Source: Marinibacterium sp050389775 (lineage in GTDB: Bacteria; Pseudomonadota; Alphaproteobacteria; Rhodobacterales; Rhodobacteraceae). Taken from it: DNA of 64,000 nucleotides. The stretch spans positions 1,488,001 to 1,552,000 of the forward strand of contig NZ_CP177144.1 in assembly GCF_050389775.1 (NCBI RefSeq), written 5' to 3'. The position numbers and the translations under genes are program-made. The notes beneath the pieces were generated by a model, which made no database searches, was not told where the DNA came from, and was given only the letters and a program-made list of their open reading frames with translations. Positions 1-8,403 of the stretch are shown piece after piece. Numbering within the stretch: position 1 is the first letter of the stretch; every line of letters begins with the position of its first letter.

Positions 1-472
1 GCTGAACGAGCTCAAGGCCCAGCTGGACCTGACCTATGTCTTTATCAGCCACGACCTGCACGTGGTGCATTACATCTCGGACCGGGTGCTGGTGATGTAT
101 CTCGGCCAGGTGGTCGAGATCGGCCCGGTCGACCGGATCTATGCCGATCCGCGCCATCCCTACACAAGGGCGCTGCTGGACTGTCAGCTGTCGATGGACC
201 CCGACGACCGGGTCGACCAGGCCCCGCTGGCCGGCGATCCGCCCAATCCGGTCAACCCGCCCTCGGGGTGCCGGTTCCACCCGCGCTGCCCCTATGCCGA
301 GGATCTCTGTGCGGCCAAACAGCCCGCCCTGGGCGACACCCTGCGCGCGGGCCGCGACGATCACCTGACGGCCTGTTTCATGGCTCAGCCCGGGTCGGGC
401 CATTCCCGGGCGCCGGGCCCGGCCGACCTGTTGAAACGCGCCGCGGCGCAGCCCGCCCCGATGGAGGCCTGA
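1..472 (+). CDS. Peptide/nickel-type ABC importer ATPase, C-terminal part (5' end outside window)
   Basis: The reading frame enters at base 2 and runs about 156 residues to a TGA. The visible part begins just before the switch histidine (FISHDLHVVHY), so the Walker A, signature and Walker B segments lie upstream of the window. It continues into an oligopeptide-transporter C-terminal domain with the usual cysteines (GCRFHPRCPYA...C). This domain is typical of the DppD/DppF/OppD/OppF pair that energises import of peptides, nickel or similar solutes. The next ATPase starts one base after the stop, so the two are co-translated. The substrate cannot be told from an ATPase fragment. Confidence 0.9.
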   Translation, partial: LNELKAQLDLTYVFISHDLHVVHYISDRVLVMYLGQVVEIGPVDRIYADPRHPYTRALLDCQLSMDPDDRVDQAPLAGDPPNPVNPPSGCRFHPRCPYAEDLCAAKQPALGDTLRAGRDDHLTACFMAQPGSGHSRAPGPADLLKRAAAQPAPMEA

Positions 473-473
473 G

Positions 474-1463
474 ATGAACGTCATGTCCCCCGCCGCCGCG
501 GTCAGCGACACCCTGGTCCGGGTGCAGGACCTGCGCGTCACCTTTGTCAGCCGCGACGAGAAGGTCAGCGCGGTCAATGGCATCAACTTTGACCTGAAGC
601 GCGGCGAGGTCATGTGCGTGATCGGCGAATCCGGTTCGGGCAAGTCGGTGATGATGCGCGCGCTGATGCGTCTGCATCCGCCCAAACGCACGGTGATCGA
701 GGGCGGGATGGCGGTCGACGGCCATGACATCCAGGCCGTCACCGAACGCCAGATGCGCCGCTTGCGTGGGTCCACCGTGTCGATGATCTTCCAGGAGCCG
801 ATGACCGCGCTCGACCCGCTGTACACCATCGGCCAGCAGATCGCCGAGACGGTGCAGATCCACGAAGGCGTCACCCGCGACATGGCGATGAAACGGGCGC
901 TGGAGCTGTTGCAGCTGGTGCGCGTGCCGTCACCCGAACGCCGGCTTGGGGCCTATCCCCACGAATTGTCCGGCGGGCTGCGCCAGCGGGCGATGATCGC
1001 CGTGGCGCTGTCGTGCAACCCGTCGCTGCTGTTGGCCGACGAGCCGACAACGGCGCTGGATGCCTCGGTGCAGATCCAGGTGCTGGTGCTCCTGCGGCGG
1101 CTGCAGAAGGAACTGGGCATGTCGGTGATATTTGTCACCCATGACCTCGGCGTGGCGGCCCAGATCGCCGACAAGGTGGCGGTGATGTATGCCGGGCGGC
1201 TGGTCGAATACGGCAGCGTGCGCGACGTGCTGCTCAACCCGAAACACCATTACACCCGGGGCATGCTGGCCTCGACCGTGGCCGAGCAGGAAAAGGGCAA
1301 GCCGCTGGGGGCGATCCCCGGCACGCCGCCCGACCTGCGCGCCCTTCCGCCGGGCTGTGCCTTTGCGCCCCGCTGCCGGGCGGCCCGGGCGCTCTGCCGG
1401 TCGGAGCCGCCGGGCGAAAGCGGTGGCGGCCACCGGGTGCGCTGTCACTACCCGCTGGCCTAG
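474..1463 (+). CDS. Peptide/nickel-type ABC importer ATPase (DppD-like)
   Basis: A 329-residue cytoplasmic ATPase. Walker A is GESGSGKS (about residues 51-58), the signature is LSGGLRQR (about 164-171), Walker B is LLLADEPTTALD, and the switch is FVTHDLG. The C-terminus carries the oligo_HPY-type tail PPGCAFAPRCRAARALC, matching the partial ATPase before it. Importers of this class use two different ATPases, and this gene supplies the second; permease and binding-protein genes are presumably upstream of the window. It ends one base from the stop of the convergent gene on the other strand. Confidence 0.92.
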   Translation: MNVMSPAAAVSDTLVRVQDLRVTFVSRDEKVSAVNGINFDLKRGEVMCVIGESGSGKSVMMRALMRLHPPKRTVIEGGMAVDGHDIQAVTERQMRRLRGSTVSMIFQEPMTALDPLYTIGQQIAETVQIHEGVTRDMAMKRALELLQLVRVPSPERRLGAYPHELSGGLRQRAMIAVALSCNPSLLLADEPTTALDASVQIQVLVLLRRLQKELGMSVIFVTHDLGVAAQIADKVAVMYAGRLVEYGSVRDVLLNPKHHYTRGMLASTVAEQEKGKPLGAIPGTPPDLRALPPGCAFAPRCRAARALCRSEPPGESGGGHRVRCHYPLA

Positions 1464-1464
1464 C

Positions 1465-2034
1465 TCACAGGCAGACCCAGGCGCCGCCCTGGGTGGCTTC
1501 CAGCTCGGTGAAATGCAGGCGCAGCGGCGGGTGGTCGTCGGTGAAGGACGTGGCAAAGCCGCGCATCGGCAGGTCGCGGCGCACGAAGAACCCGGCGATC
1601 CAGACGCCCAGCAACAGCCCGTTGCCCTCGCGCAGCTCGATCCGGTGGCCCTGCACGTCACCGGTGTCGAGCCGGCCGCTGGTGTTGGACATCTGCGCGT
1701 CGAAACAGATCAGCCCGTTGCTGTAGAACCGCCAGCGCACGCTGTCCCAGGCGCATTCATCGACCTGCGCCGGCTGCGTCCACAGGAAATCCCGCCAGGC
1801 CGGGCCGGGCGTGTCGCCATCGGCCGGGGCGGCGCCGGTGCGCGTGGCATCCGACGGCCCGGCCTGCCAGCGGACGTAATCGCCCGAGATGTCCTCGCGC
1901 CCGATGGGGATGCCGCCATCGGCCAGCCCCAGCGTCCGCTTGATGATGGAATCGCGCAATGCCCCGGCCTTGTCCTCGCCGCCGTCGCGGTCGGCCAGCC
2001 CGGTCACCAGTTTCGATGCCACGTTCAGAATCAT
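1465..2034 (-). CDS. Conserved-looking protein of unknown function
   Basis: 189 residues from the ATG at 2034, chosen because a GGAGG sits about 6 bases upstream; an in-frame start 66 bases further upstream lacks such a site. No signal peptide or clear membrane span is seen. The C-terminal half is rich in aromatic and beta-forming residues (WRFYSNGLICFDAQ, LLLGVWIAGFFVRRDLP) and looks like a folded beta domain. I do not recognise the family. It is convergent with the ABC ATPase, with one base between the stop codons, so they may share a transcription end. Codon use resembles the neighbours, which argues for a resident gene. Confidence 0.7.
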   Translation of the reverse strand: MILNVASKLVTGLADRDGGEDKAGALRDSIIKRTLGLADGGIPIGREDISGDYVRWQAGPSDATRTGAAPADGDTPGPAWRDFLWTQPAQVDECAWDSVRWRFYSNGLICFDAQMSNTSGRLDTGDVQGHRIELREGNGLLLGVWIAGFFVRRDLPMRGFATSFTDDHPPLRLHFTELEATQGGAWVCL

Positions 2035-2100
2035 GTCCCGTCCTCCGCCGGTCCCCCCGGTTGGGCGCATTGGGCCAGAAGCCGGGGCGGATTGCGACAT

Positions 2101-2459
2101 TTATCCCCGGCCCGGCGGTGCGGCCGGCGGGAACTGCCCGGTTGGGGCGCAGGGGTGGGGCACTGCGCGGCGGGGTCGTGGGGCGGGTTTGAACGGCGAG
2201 GCGGTAGAGGCAGGGGGCTGCCCTGCGCGGTCGCAAGGGCGGGCGGATCTGTCTGGCTGGGCGGCTCTGTCCACTTGCCGGGGTGGATTGTCCGGCGAGG
2301 CCGCGGGGGCGGATTGATCTGTCCGGTTTGGACGTAGGGGCGATCCTGCGCGGCGAGGCTGCCGGGAGGACGGACCTGCGTGGCGAGGCTCCGGGGTGGA
2401 CGGATCTGCGCGGCGCGGCTGCGGGGGGCCTGTGAGTCGGGCGGGGCCGACCGGCAGTG
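2101..2459. repeat. Intergenic degenerate tandem repeats, 30-bp unit clearest at 2341-2430
   Basis: No gene is supported here. Three consecutive 30-base units at 2341, 2371 and 2401 share the pattern CGGAYCTGCG-YGGCGAGGCT-SCGGGG. Looser copies of the same words (GGCGGATCTGTC, GGCGAGGCCGCGGGGG, GGGTGGATTG) extend back to about 2200. Open frames across it are proline/arginine-rich and follow from composition. It separates an unknown gene and a YaiI-family gene, both on the minus strand. Confidence 0.6.
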
Positions 2460-2915
2460 TCAGCCGGCGCGGCGGGCCTTTTGCAATTCCTGGTCCAGCG
2501 CCTGCAGGAACCGCGACCGGTCGGCCTTGGAAAAGGCCCGGCCGCCGCCCTGGTGGAACGGGTCGGATGCGCGGATGTCCTGCATCAGGTCGCGCGTGGC
2601 CAGCCGGGGGCCGATATTGGCCTCCGACAGCACGTCGCCATTGTGTTGCAGAACCCGGGCCCCGGCCTTGAGGCAGCGATCGGCCAGCGGCAGGTCCGAG
2701 GTCACCACCACGTCGCCCGGGCCGCATTGGTCGGCGATCCAGCGGTCGGCCTCGTCGGCGCCTTCGTCGACGATGATCAGCGAGACCAGCGGGTTGGGCG
2801 ACGGCCGCAGCCCGCCGTTGCAGACCAGCAGCATTTCGATGCGCAGGCGGGTGGCCACCCGTTCGGCCTCGGCCTTCACAGGGCAGGCATCGGCGTCGAT
2901 ATAAAGCTTGGTCAC
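2460..2915 (-). CDS. YaiI/YqxD (UPF0178, DUF188) family protein
   Basis: 151 residues from a GTG at 2915. That start places the family-defining N-terminus KLYIDADACPVK at residues 3-14; upstream in-frame residues are proline/arginine-rich and cover the next gene. Later motifs also fit: an asparagine/glycine stretch (VCNGG), IVDEGADEADRWI, and DVVVTSDLPLADRC. The DADACPV and TSD(I/L)PLA motifs are the family hallmark; the fold resembles PIN/NYN nucleases, but the function is not established. It lies 25 bases downstream of rimI and is probably transcribed with it. Confidence 0.9.
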   Translation of the reverse strand: MTKLYIDADACPVKAEAERVATRLRIEMLLVCNGGLRPSPNPLVSLIIVDEGADEADRWIADQCGPGDVVVTSDLPLADRCLKAGARVLQHNGDVLSEANIGPRLATRDLMQDIRASDPFHQGGGRAFSKADRSRFLQALDQELQKARRAG

Positions 2916-2940
2916 GGGGCGGGGCCTTTCTAGGTGGGGC

Positions 2941-3387
2941 TCAGGCGGGGCCGACCGGGTCCGGGTCGGGGCCGGGCAGGGGACGGGCCAGCACCAGCGC
3001 ATCCACCGCTGGGCCGGTCGCCCGGGCGTAATATCCCTTGCGCCGGCCGGTCTCGGCATAGCCCGCGGCGGCATAAAGCGCGCGGGCGGCCAGGTTGTCT
3101 TCGGCGACTTCCAGAAAGGCCTGGCCGGCGCCCCGGGCGGCGGCTTCGGCTTCCCAGGCGCGCATCAGCGCCCGGGCCAGGCCCAGCCGTCGGCGGGCGG
3201 GATGGGTGGCGATGGTCAGCAGCTCGGCCTCGTCGGCAATGACGCGGACCAGGGCAAAGGCATCGGAATGGCCGATCGCGAAGGTGCCCGAGGTGGCCAG
3301 CAGGCCCGAGAATTCCAGTTCGGACCAGGGCCGCGACTGGGTGAAGGCCGCGGCATGCAGGGCAGCCATGTCGGACGGGCGGATCAA
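2941..3387 (-). CDS. rimI: RimI-like GNAT N-acetyltransferase
   Basis: 148 residues with the GNAT fold. Motif A is around residues 56-75 (LLTIATHPARRRLGLARALM), containing the acetyl-CoA loop R-R-x-G-L-A. It is followed by FLEVAEDNLAARALYAAAGY, the standard motif B pattern of RimI. RimI acetylates the N-terminal alanine of ribosomal protein S18. Its ATG overlaps the end of tsaB by four bases (3384-3387), the coupling usual for rimI and tsaB in many bacteria. The substrate is inferred from family and context; a general GNAT is possible. Confidence 0.85.
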   Translation of the reverse strand: MIRPSDMAALHAAAFTQSRPWSELEFSGLLATSGTFAIGHSDAFALVRVIADEAELLTIATHPARRRLGLARALMRAWEAEAAARGAGQAFLEVAEDNLAARALYAAAGYAETGRRKGYYARATGPAVDALVLARPLPGPDPDPVGPA

Positions 3388-4028
3388 TCCAGCAACACGG
3401 GCGGCAGGTCGCGGGCCGGCGCGGCGTCGGCCGGGCGGATGTAAAGCGGGGCCGGGCGGGGCAGGGGCGCGCCGGTCAGGCGGCTGGCGGCGATCCGGGC
3501 GATGCCCCGGGCCAGGGACTGTGCCGGGGCGTCGGCGCCGGGCAGGTCATGGCCGAGGATCGGGCAGGGGCCGGCGGGGTCGTCCGCCATGTCGCGGGCC
3601 AGGACCTGGCATCCGCTGAGCGCCCCGTCGGCCTGGGTCAGCCCGGGGGCGCCGGGGCCGTCGGGATCAAAGCGCTGGTGAAAGGCGCCCTCGCGGCTGG
3701 CGCCCACGGCGGCGATCATCGGGCGCGGGCCGTCCAGGGCCAGGGCGTCGAAGCTGCTGACCCCCACGGCCGGAATGCCCAGCCCCAGGGCCAGGCCCCG
3801 GGCGGCCGAGACGGAAATGCGGATGCCGGTGAAATTACCCGGGCCGATGCCCGTGCCGATGGCGTCCAGCGCGCCCCAGTCCAGACCGGCCCGCTCCAGC
3901 ATCTCTTCGAGGGCGGGCACCAGCCGTTCGGCCTGGCCCCGGGTCATCGGCTCGGCGATATCGTCGAGGATCGTGTCGCCGGCCAGGAGGCAGGCCGCGA
4001 CATGGCCGGCCGAAGTGTCGAAGGCCAG
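3384..4028 (-). CDS. tsaB: tRNA threonylcarbamoyladenosine biosynthesis protein TsaB (start uncertain)
   Basis: TsaB is the non-catalytic partner of TsaD in making t6A37 of ANN-decoding tRNAs. The frame encodes the ASKHA N-terminal loop LAFDTSAGH, then ALDAIGTGIGPGNFTGIRI and ALGLGIPAVGVSSFDAL, both typical of TsaB. The first in-frame ATG (3947) lies after the conserved loop and would remove about 27 needed residues. No ATG, GTG or TTG occurs in frame between it and the stop at 4197-4199. The only alternatives are CTG at 4028 (used here, 214 residues) and CTG at 4184 inside the 3' end of the upstream Nfu gene. The start is therefore provisional. It overlaps rimI by 4 bases. Confidence 0.85.
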   Translation of the reverse strand: MAFDTSAGHVAACLLAGDTILDDIAEPMTRGQAERLVPALEEMLERAGLDWGALDAIGTGIGPGNFTGIRISVSAARGLALGLGIPAVGVSSFDALALDGPRPMIAAVGASREGAFHQRFDPDGPGAPGLTQADGALSGCQVLARDMADDPAGPCPILGHDLPGADAPAQSLARGIARIAASRLTGAPLPRPAPLYIRPADAAPARDLPPVLLD

Positions 4029-4170
4029 GATGACGGGTGCAGGGGCCGGGGCGGTCCGGTCGCCCGTGACGCCCGCGTCGGTCTGCGGGGCGTGGCCGAA
4101 GGCACCGGGTGCGCTGTCGACAGGTTCGGAACGGCCCGGGGTCCCTTCGGGCCCCGGGGCCGCGTTGGGC

Positions 4171-4734
4171 TCAGACGAGGACAGGACGAACCTCGGTCAC
4201 TTCGGGAATGTAGTGGCGCAGCAGGTTCTCGATGCCCATCTTCAGGGTCAGCGTGGCCGAGGGGCAGCCCGCGCAGGCACCCTGCATGTGCAGGTAGACC
4301 ACGCCGCGATCGAAGCCGTGGAAGGTGATGTCGCCGCCGTCCTGGGCGACGGCCGGGCGCACGCGACTGTCCAGCAGTTCCTTGATCTGGCCGACGATCT
4401 CGCCGTCTTCGCCATCATGGTCGGCATGGGCCGAGCCGGCCGGTTCGGCGCCGTCCATGACCGGCTGGCCGGATTGGTAATGTTCCATCACCGCGCCCAG
4501 GATGGCCGGCTTGATGTGGTCCCAATCGACCGCATCGGCCTTGGTCACGGTCACGAAGTCATTGCCGAAGAACACGCCCGACACGCCGTCGACCGCGAAG
4601 ATGCGGGCGGCCAGCGGCGATTTGGCCGCAGCCTCGGCCGAGGGGAAATCGGCGGTGCCGGCCTCCAGCACGGTCTGGCCGGGCAGGAATTTCAGCGTTG
4701 CGGGGTTCGGGGTCGATTCGGTCTGGATGAACAT
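4171..4734 (-). CDS. nfuA: NfuA/NifU-family iron-sulfur cluster carrier
   Basis: 187 residues with an Nfu N-terminal domain (MFIQTESTPNPATLKFLPG, about residues 1-88) and a C-terminal NifU domain. The latter holds the cluster ligands in ACAGCPSAT (CxxC, about residues 153-156), preceded by RPAVAQDGGDITF. Proteins of this layout bind a 4Fe-4S cluster between two monomers and pass it to apo-enzymes. It precedes tsaB and rimI on the same strand. A separate upstream gene for a universal stress protein lies about 100 bases away. Confidence 0.93.
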   Translation of the reverse strand: MFIQTESTPNPATLKFLPGQTVLEAGTADFPSAEAAAKSPLAARIFAVDGVSGVFFGNDFVTVTKADAVDWDHIKPAILGAVMEHYQSGQPVMDGAEPAGSAHADHDGEDGEIVGQIKELLDSRVRPAVAQDGGDITFHGFDRGVVYLHMQGACAGCPSATLTLKMGIENLLRHYIPEVTEVRPVLV

Positions 4735-4838
4735 CTGCGCGCCTCCAATAGCACCACGGGGATATGCGGACGGCAGGTCCGCAAGTCAAGATTTAGAACC
4801 GTTATAAACTGATCGCGGGGCGAGGGGAAGCTGCGGTC

Positions 4839-5294
4839 TCAGGTGATCTCTTCGAGCTTTTCCTTGCTCAGGTCGCCGGGCACGATGGTGACGGGCACGG
4901 GCAGGGTGCCCGCGGTGCGCGACATCTGGCTGACCAGCGGGCCGGGGCCTTTCTTGTCGACGCCCGCGCCCAGGACCAGAACGCCGATTTCCGGGTCGTC
5001 GCGGATCTGGTCGATGATCTCGTCGATCGTGTCGCCTTCGCGGATGACCAGTTCGGGCTCGATGCCCTGGCGGTCGCGCATCCACTTGGCGAAGACTTCG
5101 AAATGGGCTTCGATCCGTTCGCGGGCCTCTTCGCGCATGATGTCGCCGACGCCGATCCAGTGGTTGAATTCATCGGGCGGGATGACTGACAGGATCTGCA
5201 CGCCGCCGCCGGTCTTCGCGGCGCGCATGGCGGCGAAGCGCATGGCATTGAGGCATTCTCGGCTGTCGTCGAGGACGACGAGGAACTTGCGCAT
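4839..5294 (-). CDS. Universal stress protein (UspA family)
   Basis: 151 residues forming one Usp domain. It begins KFLVVLDDSRECLNAMRFAA and ends VLVLGAGVDKKGPGPLVSQ...PVPVTIVPG. The Gx2Gx9G(S/T)-type nucleotide loop near residue 115 is only partly matched, so ATP binding is uncertain. The middle (VIREGDTIDEIIDQIRDDPEIGVLVLG) is typical of the family. Such proteins are induced under stress and act in the cytoplasm by poorly defined means. It lies between the aminotransferase and nfuA on the same strand. Confidence 0.88.
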   Translation of the reverse strand: MRKFLVVLDDSRECLNAMRFAAMRAAKTGGGVQILSVIPPDEFNHWIGVGDIMREEARERIEAHFEVFAKWMRDRQGIEPELVIREGDTIDEIIDQIRDDPEIGVLVLGAGVDKKGPGPLVSQMSRTAGTLPVPVTIVPGDLSKEKLEEIT

Positions 5295-5396
5295 CCCTAA
5301 ACTCCCGTGGCGGGATCATGGCCCAAGGGCCGGGCCCGCGCAAGAGAGCCCGCGCGCGCCCCGCTCGTCCGCCCTGGCAGGCGGTCTCGCATCCTG

Positions 5397-6260
5397 TCAG
5401 CCGGCGCTGGCGGCCCAGTCCCAGTAGAGCTGGCGCACGCGGCGGGTGATGGGGCCGACCTGGTAGGTCGTGTCGTCGAAGCCGGTCACCGGGGTGACCT
5501 TCTGCATGTTGCCCGACAGGAAGACCTCGTCCGCGGCATGGAAATCGTCGAATCCCAGCACGGTTTCATGCACGGTGATGCCATCGGCCCGCAGGTTGGC
5601 GATGTGGCGGGCGCGGGTGATGCCGGCCAGGAAAGTGCCGTTGGGCACGGGGGTGAAGACCTCGCCGTCGCGGACCATGAAGACATTGGCTGTGGCGGTT
5701 TCGGCCACATTGCCCATGGCATCGGCGACCAGGGCATTGCCAAAGCCCTTGGCCCGGGCTTCGGCCAGCATGCGGGCGTTGTTGGGATAAAGTGCGCCGG
5801 CCTTGGCATTGACCACGGCGTCTTCGAGCACCGGGCGGCGGAAGCGCGTGCGGGTCAGCGTGGTCGCGGCACTTTCGGGGGCCATGGGGATGGCTTCCAG
5901 GCAGATGGCAAAGCCGGTGGCATCGGGTCCCGGCACGATGGCCGAGGCATCGCCGTCGATGGCCCAGTACATCGGGCGGATATAGACGGCGGTCTGCGGA
6001 TCATAGGCCGCCAGGCCTTCGCGGGTGATTGCAACCATGTCGTCGGCGGTCACCGTGGGGGTGATCATCATGGCCTCGGCCGAGGCATTGACCCGGGCGC
6101 AATGGCGGTCGAGGTCGGGGCAGAGCCCGTTGGCATAGCGCGCGCCGTCGAAGACGGTCGAGCCCAGCCAGGCCCCGTGATCGGCCGCGCGCATGATCGG
6201 CGCGTCGCCTTCGTGCCAGGTGCCTTGGAAATAGGTGCGGATCTGGGTGCCGACGGCCAT
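5397..6260 (-). CDS. ilvE: Branched-chain amino acid aminotransferase (class IV PLP enzyme)
   Basis: 287 residues, the usual length for bacterial IlvE-type enzymes. The fold-type IV PLP lysine is the K of VVNAKAGALYPNN. Downstream, GNVAETATANVFMVRDGEVFTP is the standard cofactor-binding segment, and GITRARHIANL and EVFLSGNMQKVTPVT complete the family pattern. It interconverts leucine, isoleucine and valine with their 2-keto acids. Related D-amino-acid or amine transaminases share the fold, so substrate is assigned by overall resemblance. A leuA gene about 46 kb away serves the same pathway. Located 5' of the Usp gene on the minus strand. Confidence 0.85.
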   Translation of the reverse strand: MAVGTQIRTYFQGTWHEGDAPIMRAADHGAWLGSTVFDGARYANGLCPDLDRHCARVNASAEAMMITPTVTADDMVAITREGLAAYDPQTAVYIRPMYWAIDGDASAIVPGPDATGFAICLEAIPMAPESAATTLTRTRFRRPVLEDAVVNAKAGALYPNNARMLAEARAKGFGNALVADAMGNVAETATANVFMVRDGEVFTPVPNGTFLAGITRARHIANLRADGITVHETVLGFDDFHAADEVFLSGNMQKVTPVTGFDDTTYQVGPITRRVRQLYWDWAASAG

Positions 6261-6360
6261 GGGGGTCTCCTTGTTCGGAGCGGACCCTAGGGGCAGAGCC
6301 GGGCCGGGTCCAGAGCCCGGAGCGCCGAAACCGCGCGCCCGAGGCGGCCGGGCCCCGGGG

Positions 6361-6381
6361 CTGGCGCCGGTGGGGCGCCAG
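6361..6381 (-). terminator. GC-rich hairpin downstream of trpS
   Basis: CTGGCGCC-GGTGG-GGCGCCAG forms a perfect 8-bp stem with a 5-base loop, about 45 bases past the trpS stop. There is no U-tract on either strand, so it is at best a weak intrinsic terminator or a 3'-end-stabilising stem. Confidence 0.4.
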
Positions 6382-6425
6382 CGGTCGGGATGGCGTCAGG
6401 TGGGGGCGGTGCGATCAGGCCGCGA

Positions 6426-7469
6426 TCACGACGCGGGGGGCACCATGCCGACGATGTCGTAGGTCTTGCGCAGGATCGGGGCGGTGATCTCGCGCGCGCG
6501 GGCGGCGCCCCGGGCCAGGATGCGGTCGATCTCGGCCTGGTCATTCATCAGCCGGGCCATTTCGGTCGAGATCGGGGCCAGCTTGTCGACGGCCAGGTCG
6601 ACCAGCGCGGGCTTGAACTGGCCGAATTGCTGGCCGGCATGGTCGGCCACGACCTGTTCGGCGCTCATGTCGGCCAGGGCCGCGTAGATGTTGACCAGGT
6701 TGCGCGCCTCGGGCCGGTCGGCCAGCCCGTCCAGGGTGTCGGGCAGGGGCTCGGGATCGGTCTTGGCCTTGCGGATCTTCTTGGCGATGGCATCGGCATC
6801 GTCGGTCATGTTGATCCGGCTCATGTCGGAGGGATCGGATTTCGACATCTTCTTGGACCCGTCGCGCAGCGACATGACCCGGGTGGCCGCGCCTTCGATG
6901 ACCGGCTCGGTGATGGGGAAGAAATCGACGCCGTAATCGTGGTTGAACTTGGCCGCGATGTCGCGGGTCAGTTCCAGGTGCTGTTTCTGGTCCTCGCCCA
7001 CGGGCACATGGGTGGCATGATAGACCAGGATGTCGGCGGCCATCAGCGCGGGATAGGCAAAGAGCCCCAGCGAGGCGGCCTCGGCGTTCTTGCCGGCGGT
7101 CTTGTCCTTCCACTGGGTCATGCGGCCCATCCAGCCCATCCGGGCCACGCAGGAGAATAGCCAGCCCAGCTGGGCATGTTCGGGCACCTGGGACTGGTTG
7201 AAGAGGATGGATTGTTCCGGGTCGATCCCGGCGGCGATGAAACCGGCGCAGAGCTCGCGGGTGTTGCGGGTCAGGGCGGCCGGGTCCTGCCAGACGGTGA
7301 TGGCATGCAGGTCGACCATGCAGTAGATGGTCTGGAACTCGGGCCCCTGCATGTCGACGAAGCGCTTGATCGCGCCCAGGTAATTGCCCAGCGTCAGCCC
7401 GCCGGACGGCTGGATGCCGGAAAAGACGCGGGGGGTGAAACCGGCCGGGGCAGCCTGTGCTTCGGACAT
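6426..7469 (-). CDS. trpS: Tryptophan--tRNA ligase
   Basis: 347 residues from the ATG at 7469, preceded by GGGAGCG. Class I synthetase signatures are clear. The HIGH-type motif is in QPSGGLTLGNYLGA (about residues 20-33). Tryptophan-pocket segments such as YCMVDLHAIT and HVPVGEDQKQHLELTRDIA follow. KMSKS is at about residues 205-209 (GSKKMSKSDPS). It charges tRNA-Trp in the cytoplasm. A continuous frame runs far upstream through the neighbouring gene, but homology to TrpS begins near this start. Confidence 0.97.
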   Translation of the reverse strand: MSEAQAAPAGFTPRVFSGIQPSGGLTLGNYLGAIKRFVDMQGPEFQTIYCMVDLHAITVWQDPAALTRNTRELCAGFIAAGIDPEQSILFNQSQVPEHAQLGWLFSCVARMGWMGRMTQWKDKTAGKNAEAASLGLFAYPALMAADILVYHATHVPVGEDQKQHLELTRDIAAKFNHDYGVDFFPITEPVIEGAATRVMSLRDGSKKMSKSDPSDMSRINMTDDADAIAKKIRKAKTDPEPLPDTLDGLADRPEARNLVNIYAALADMSAEQVVADHAGQQFGQFKPALVDLAVDKLAPISTEMARLMNDQAEIDRILARGAARAREITAPILRKTYDIVGMVPPAS

Positions 7470-7646
7470 GTGAACGCTCCCGTCTGGAAAATGTCGCGCA
7501 TTGCGCTTACCCATGGGGTCTGGTGCCGTCAAGAAGCCCATGGCAAACCGCCGGGCGGGCGGATCCGGCAAGGGGCCGGGTTTGTCCGGTCCGGGCCGCG
7601 TTTCGGACAACCGGTCCGTACAGCCAGATCCGAGCAGGAGAACCCG

Positions 7647-8333
7647 ATGTCGCATGCCCCCCAGGAACCGGCGGTCAACCCGCTTCCCCCCGTTGTCGTG
7701 GCGCTGTTCATTGCCATCGTCGTGCCCGAGGCGATCTTTTCGCTGGGCCAGGCCGGGCTGGTCGGCGGGCCGGGGGCGGTGGGCTGGCGCCAGGCGGCGA
7801 TCCAGACCTATGCCTTTTCGGGGGACGTCTTTGACTGGATGCTGGCGAACGGGATCTGGCCGGGTGAGCACCTGATACGCTTCGTGTCCTATCCCTTTGT
7901 GCATTTCTCGATCACCCATGCGGCGATTGCCGGGGTGTTCGTGCTGGCCCTGGGCAAGATGGTGGCCGAGAAGTTCGGCCAGTGGCAGATGCTGGCGATC
8001 TTCGTGCTGTCGGGGGCCTTTGGGGCGCTGGTCTATGGGCTGGTGCTGGATGATCCCTATCCGCTGGGCGGGGCGTTTCCGCCCGATTACGGGCTGGTCG
8101 GGGCCTTTACCTTTCTGTTGTGGCGCGGGCTGGGGGCCGTGGGCGAGAACCAGGCCCGGGCGTTCACGCTGATCGGGGCGCTGCTGGGCATCCAGCTGCT
8201 CTTCGGGCTGATCTTTGGCGGGTCGGGCGATTGGGTGGCCGACCTGGCGGGCTTTGTGGCCGGCTTCGGGCTGTCCTTCGTGCTGGCGCCCGGGGGATGG
8301 GCGTCGATCCGGGCGAAGATCCGGCACGATTGA
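7647..8333 (+). CDS. Rhomboid-fold integral membrane protein lacking protease residues
   Basis: 228 residues from an ATG preceded by GCAGGAG, with about six hydrophobic spans. The rhomboid architecture is recognisable: the helix-2 region (YPFVHFSITHAAIAGVFVLALGKMV) and an acidic-basic loop ending EKFGQWQ. The place of the catalytic GxSG reads DYGLVGAF (about residues 147-154), with valine for serine. The place of the catalytic histidine in the last helix reads ADLAGFVAG, with aspartate for histidine. It is therefore predicted to be a pseudoprotease. It diverges from trpS. Confidence 0.8.
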   Translation: MSHAPQEPAVNPLPPVVVALFIAIVVPEAIFSLGQAGLVGGPGAVGWRQAAIQTYAFSGDVFDWMLANGIWPGEHLIRFVSYPFVHFSITHAAIAGVFVLALGKMVAEKFGQWQMLAIFVLSGAFGALVYGLVLDDPYPLGGAFPPDYGLVGAFTFLLWRGLGAVGENQARAFTLIGALLGIQLLFGLIFGGSGDWVADLAGFVAGFGLSFVLAPGGWASIRAKIRHD

Positions 8334-8403
8334 TCTGGCGTGACTGCGCCGGGGGAGTGTCCCGGGCGGCATATGGGCGTTGCGTGCGGGCGGAGAGGGC
8401 GCA

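Noticed and set aside
2460..3074. Longer form of the YaiI-family protein with about 53 extra N-terminal residues
   Set aside because: The extension is Pro/Arg-rich and lies over rimI; the family N-terminus begins right after the GTG at 2915.
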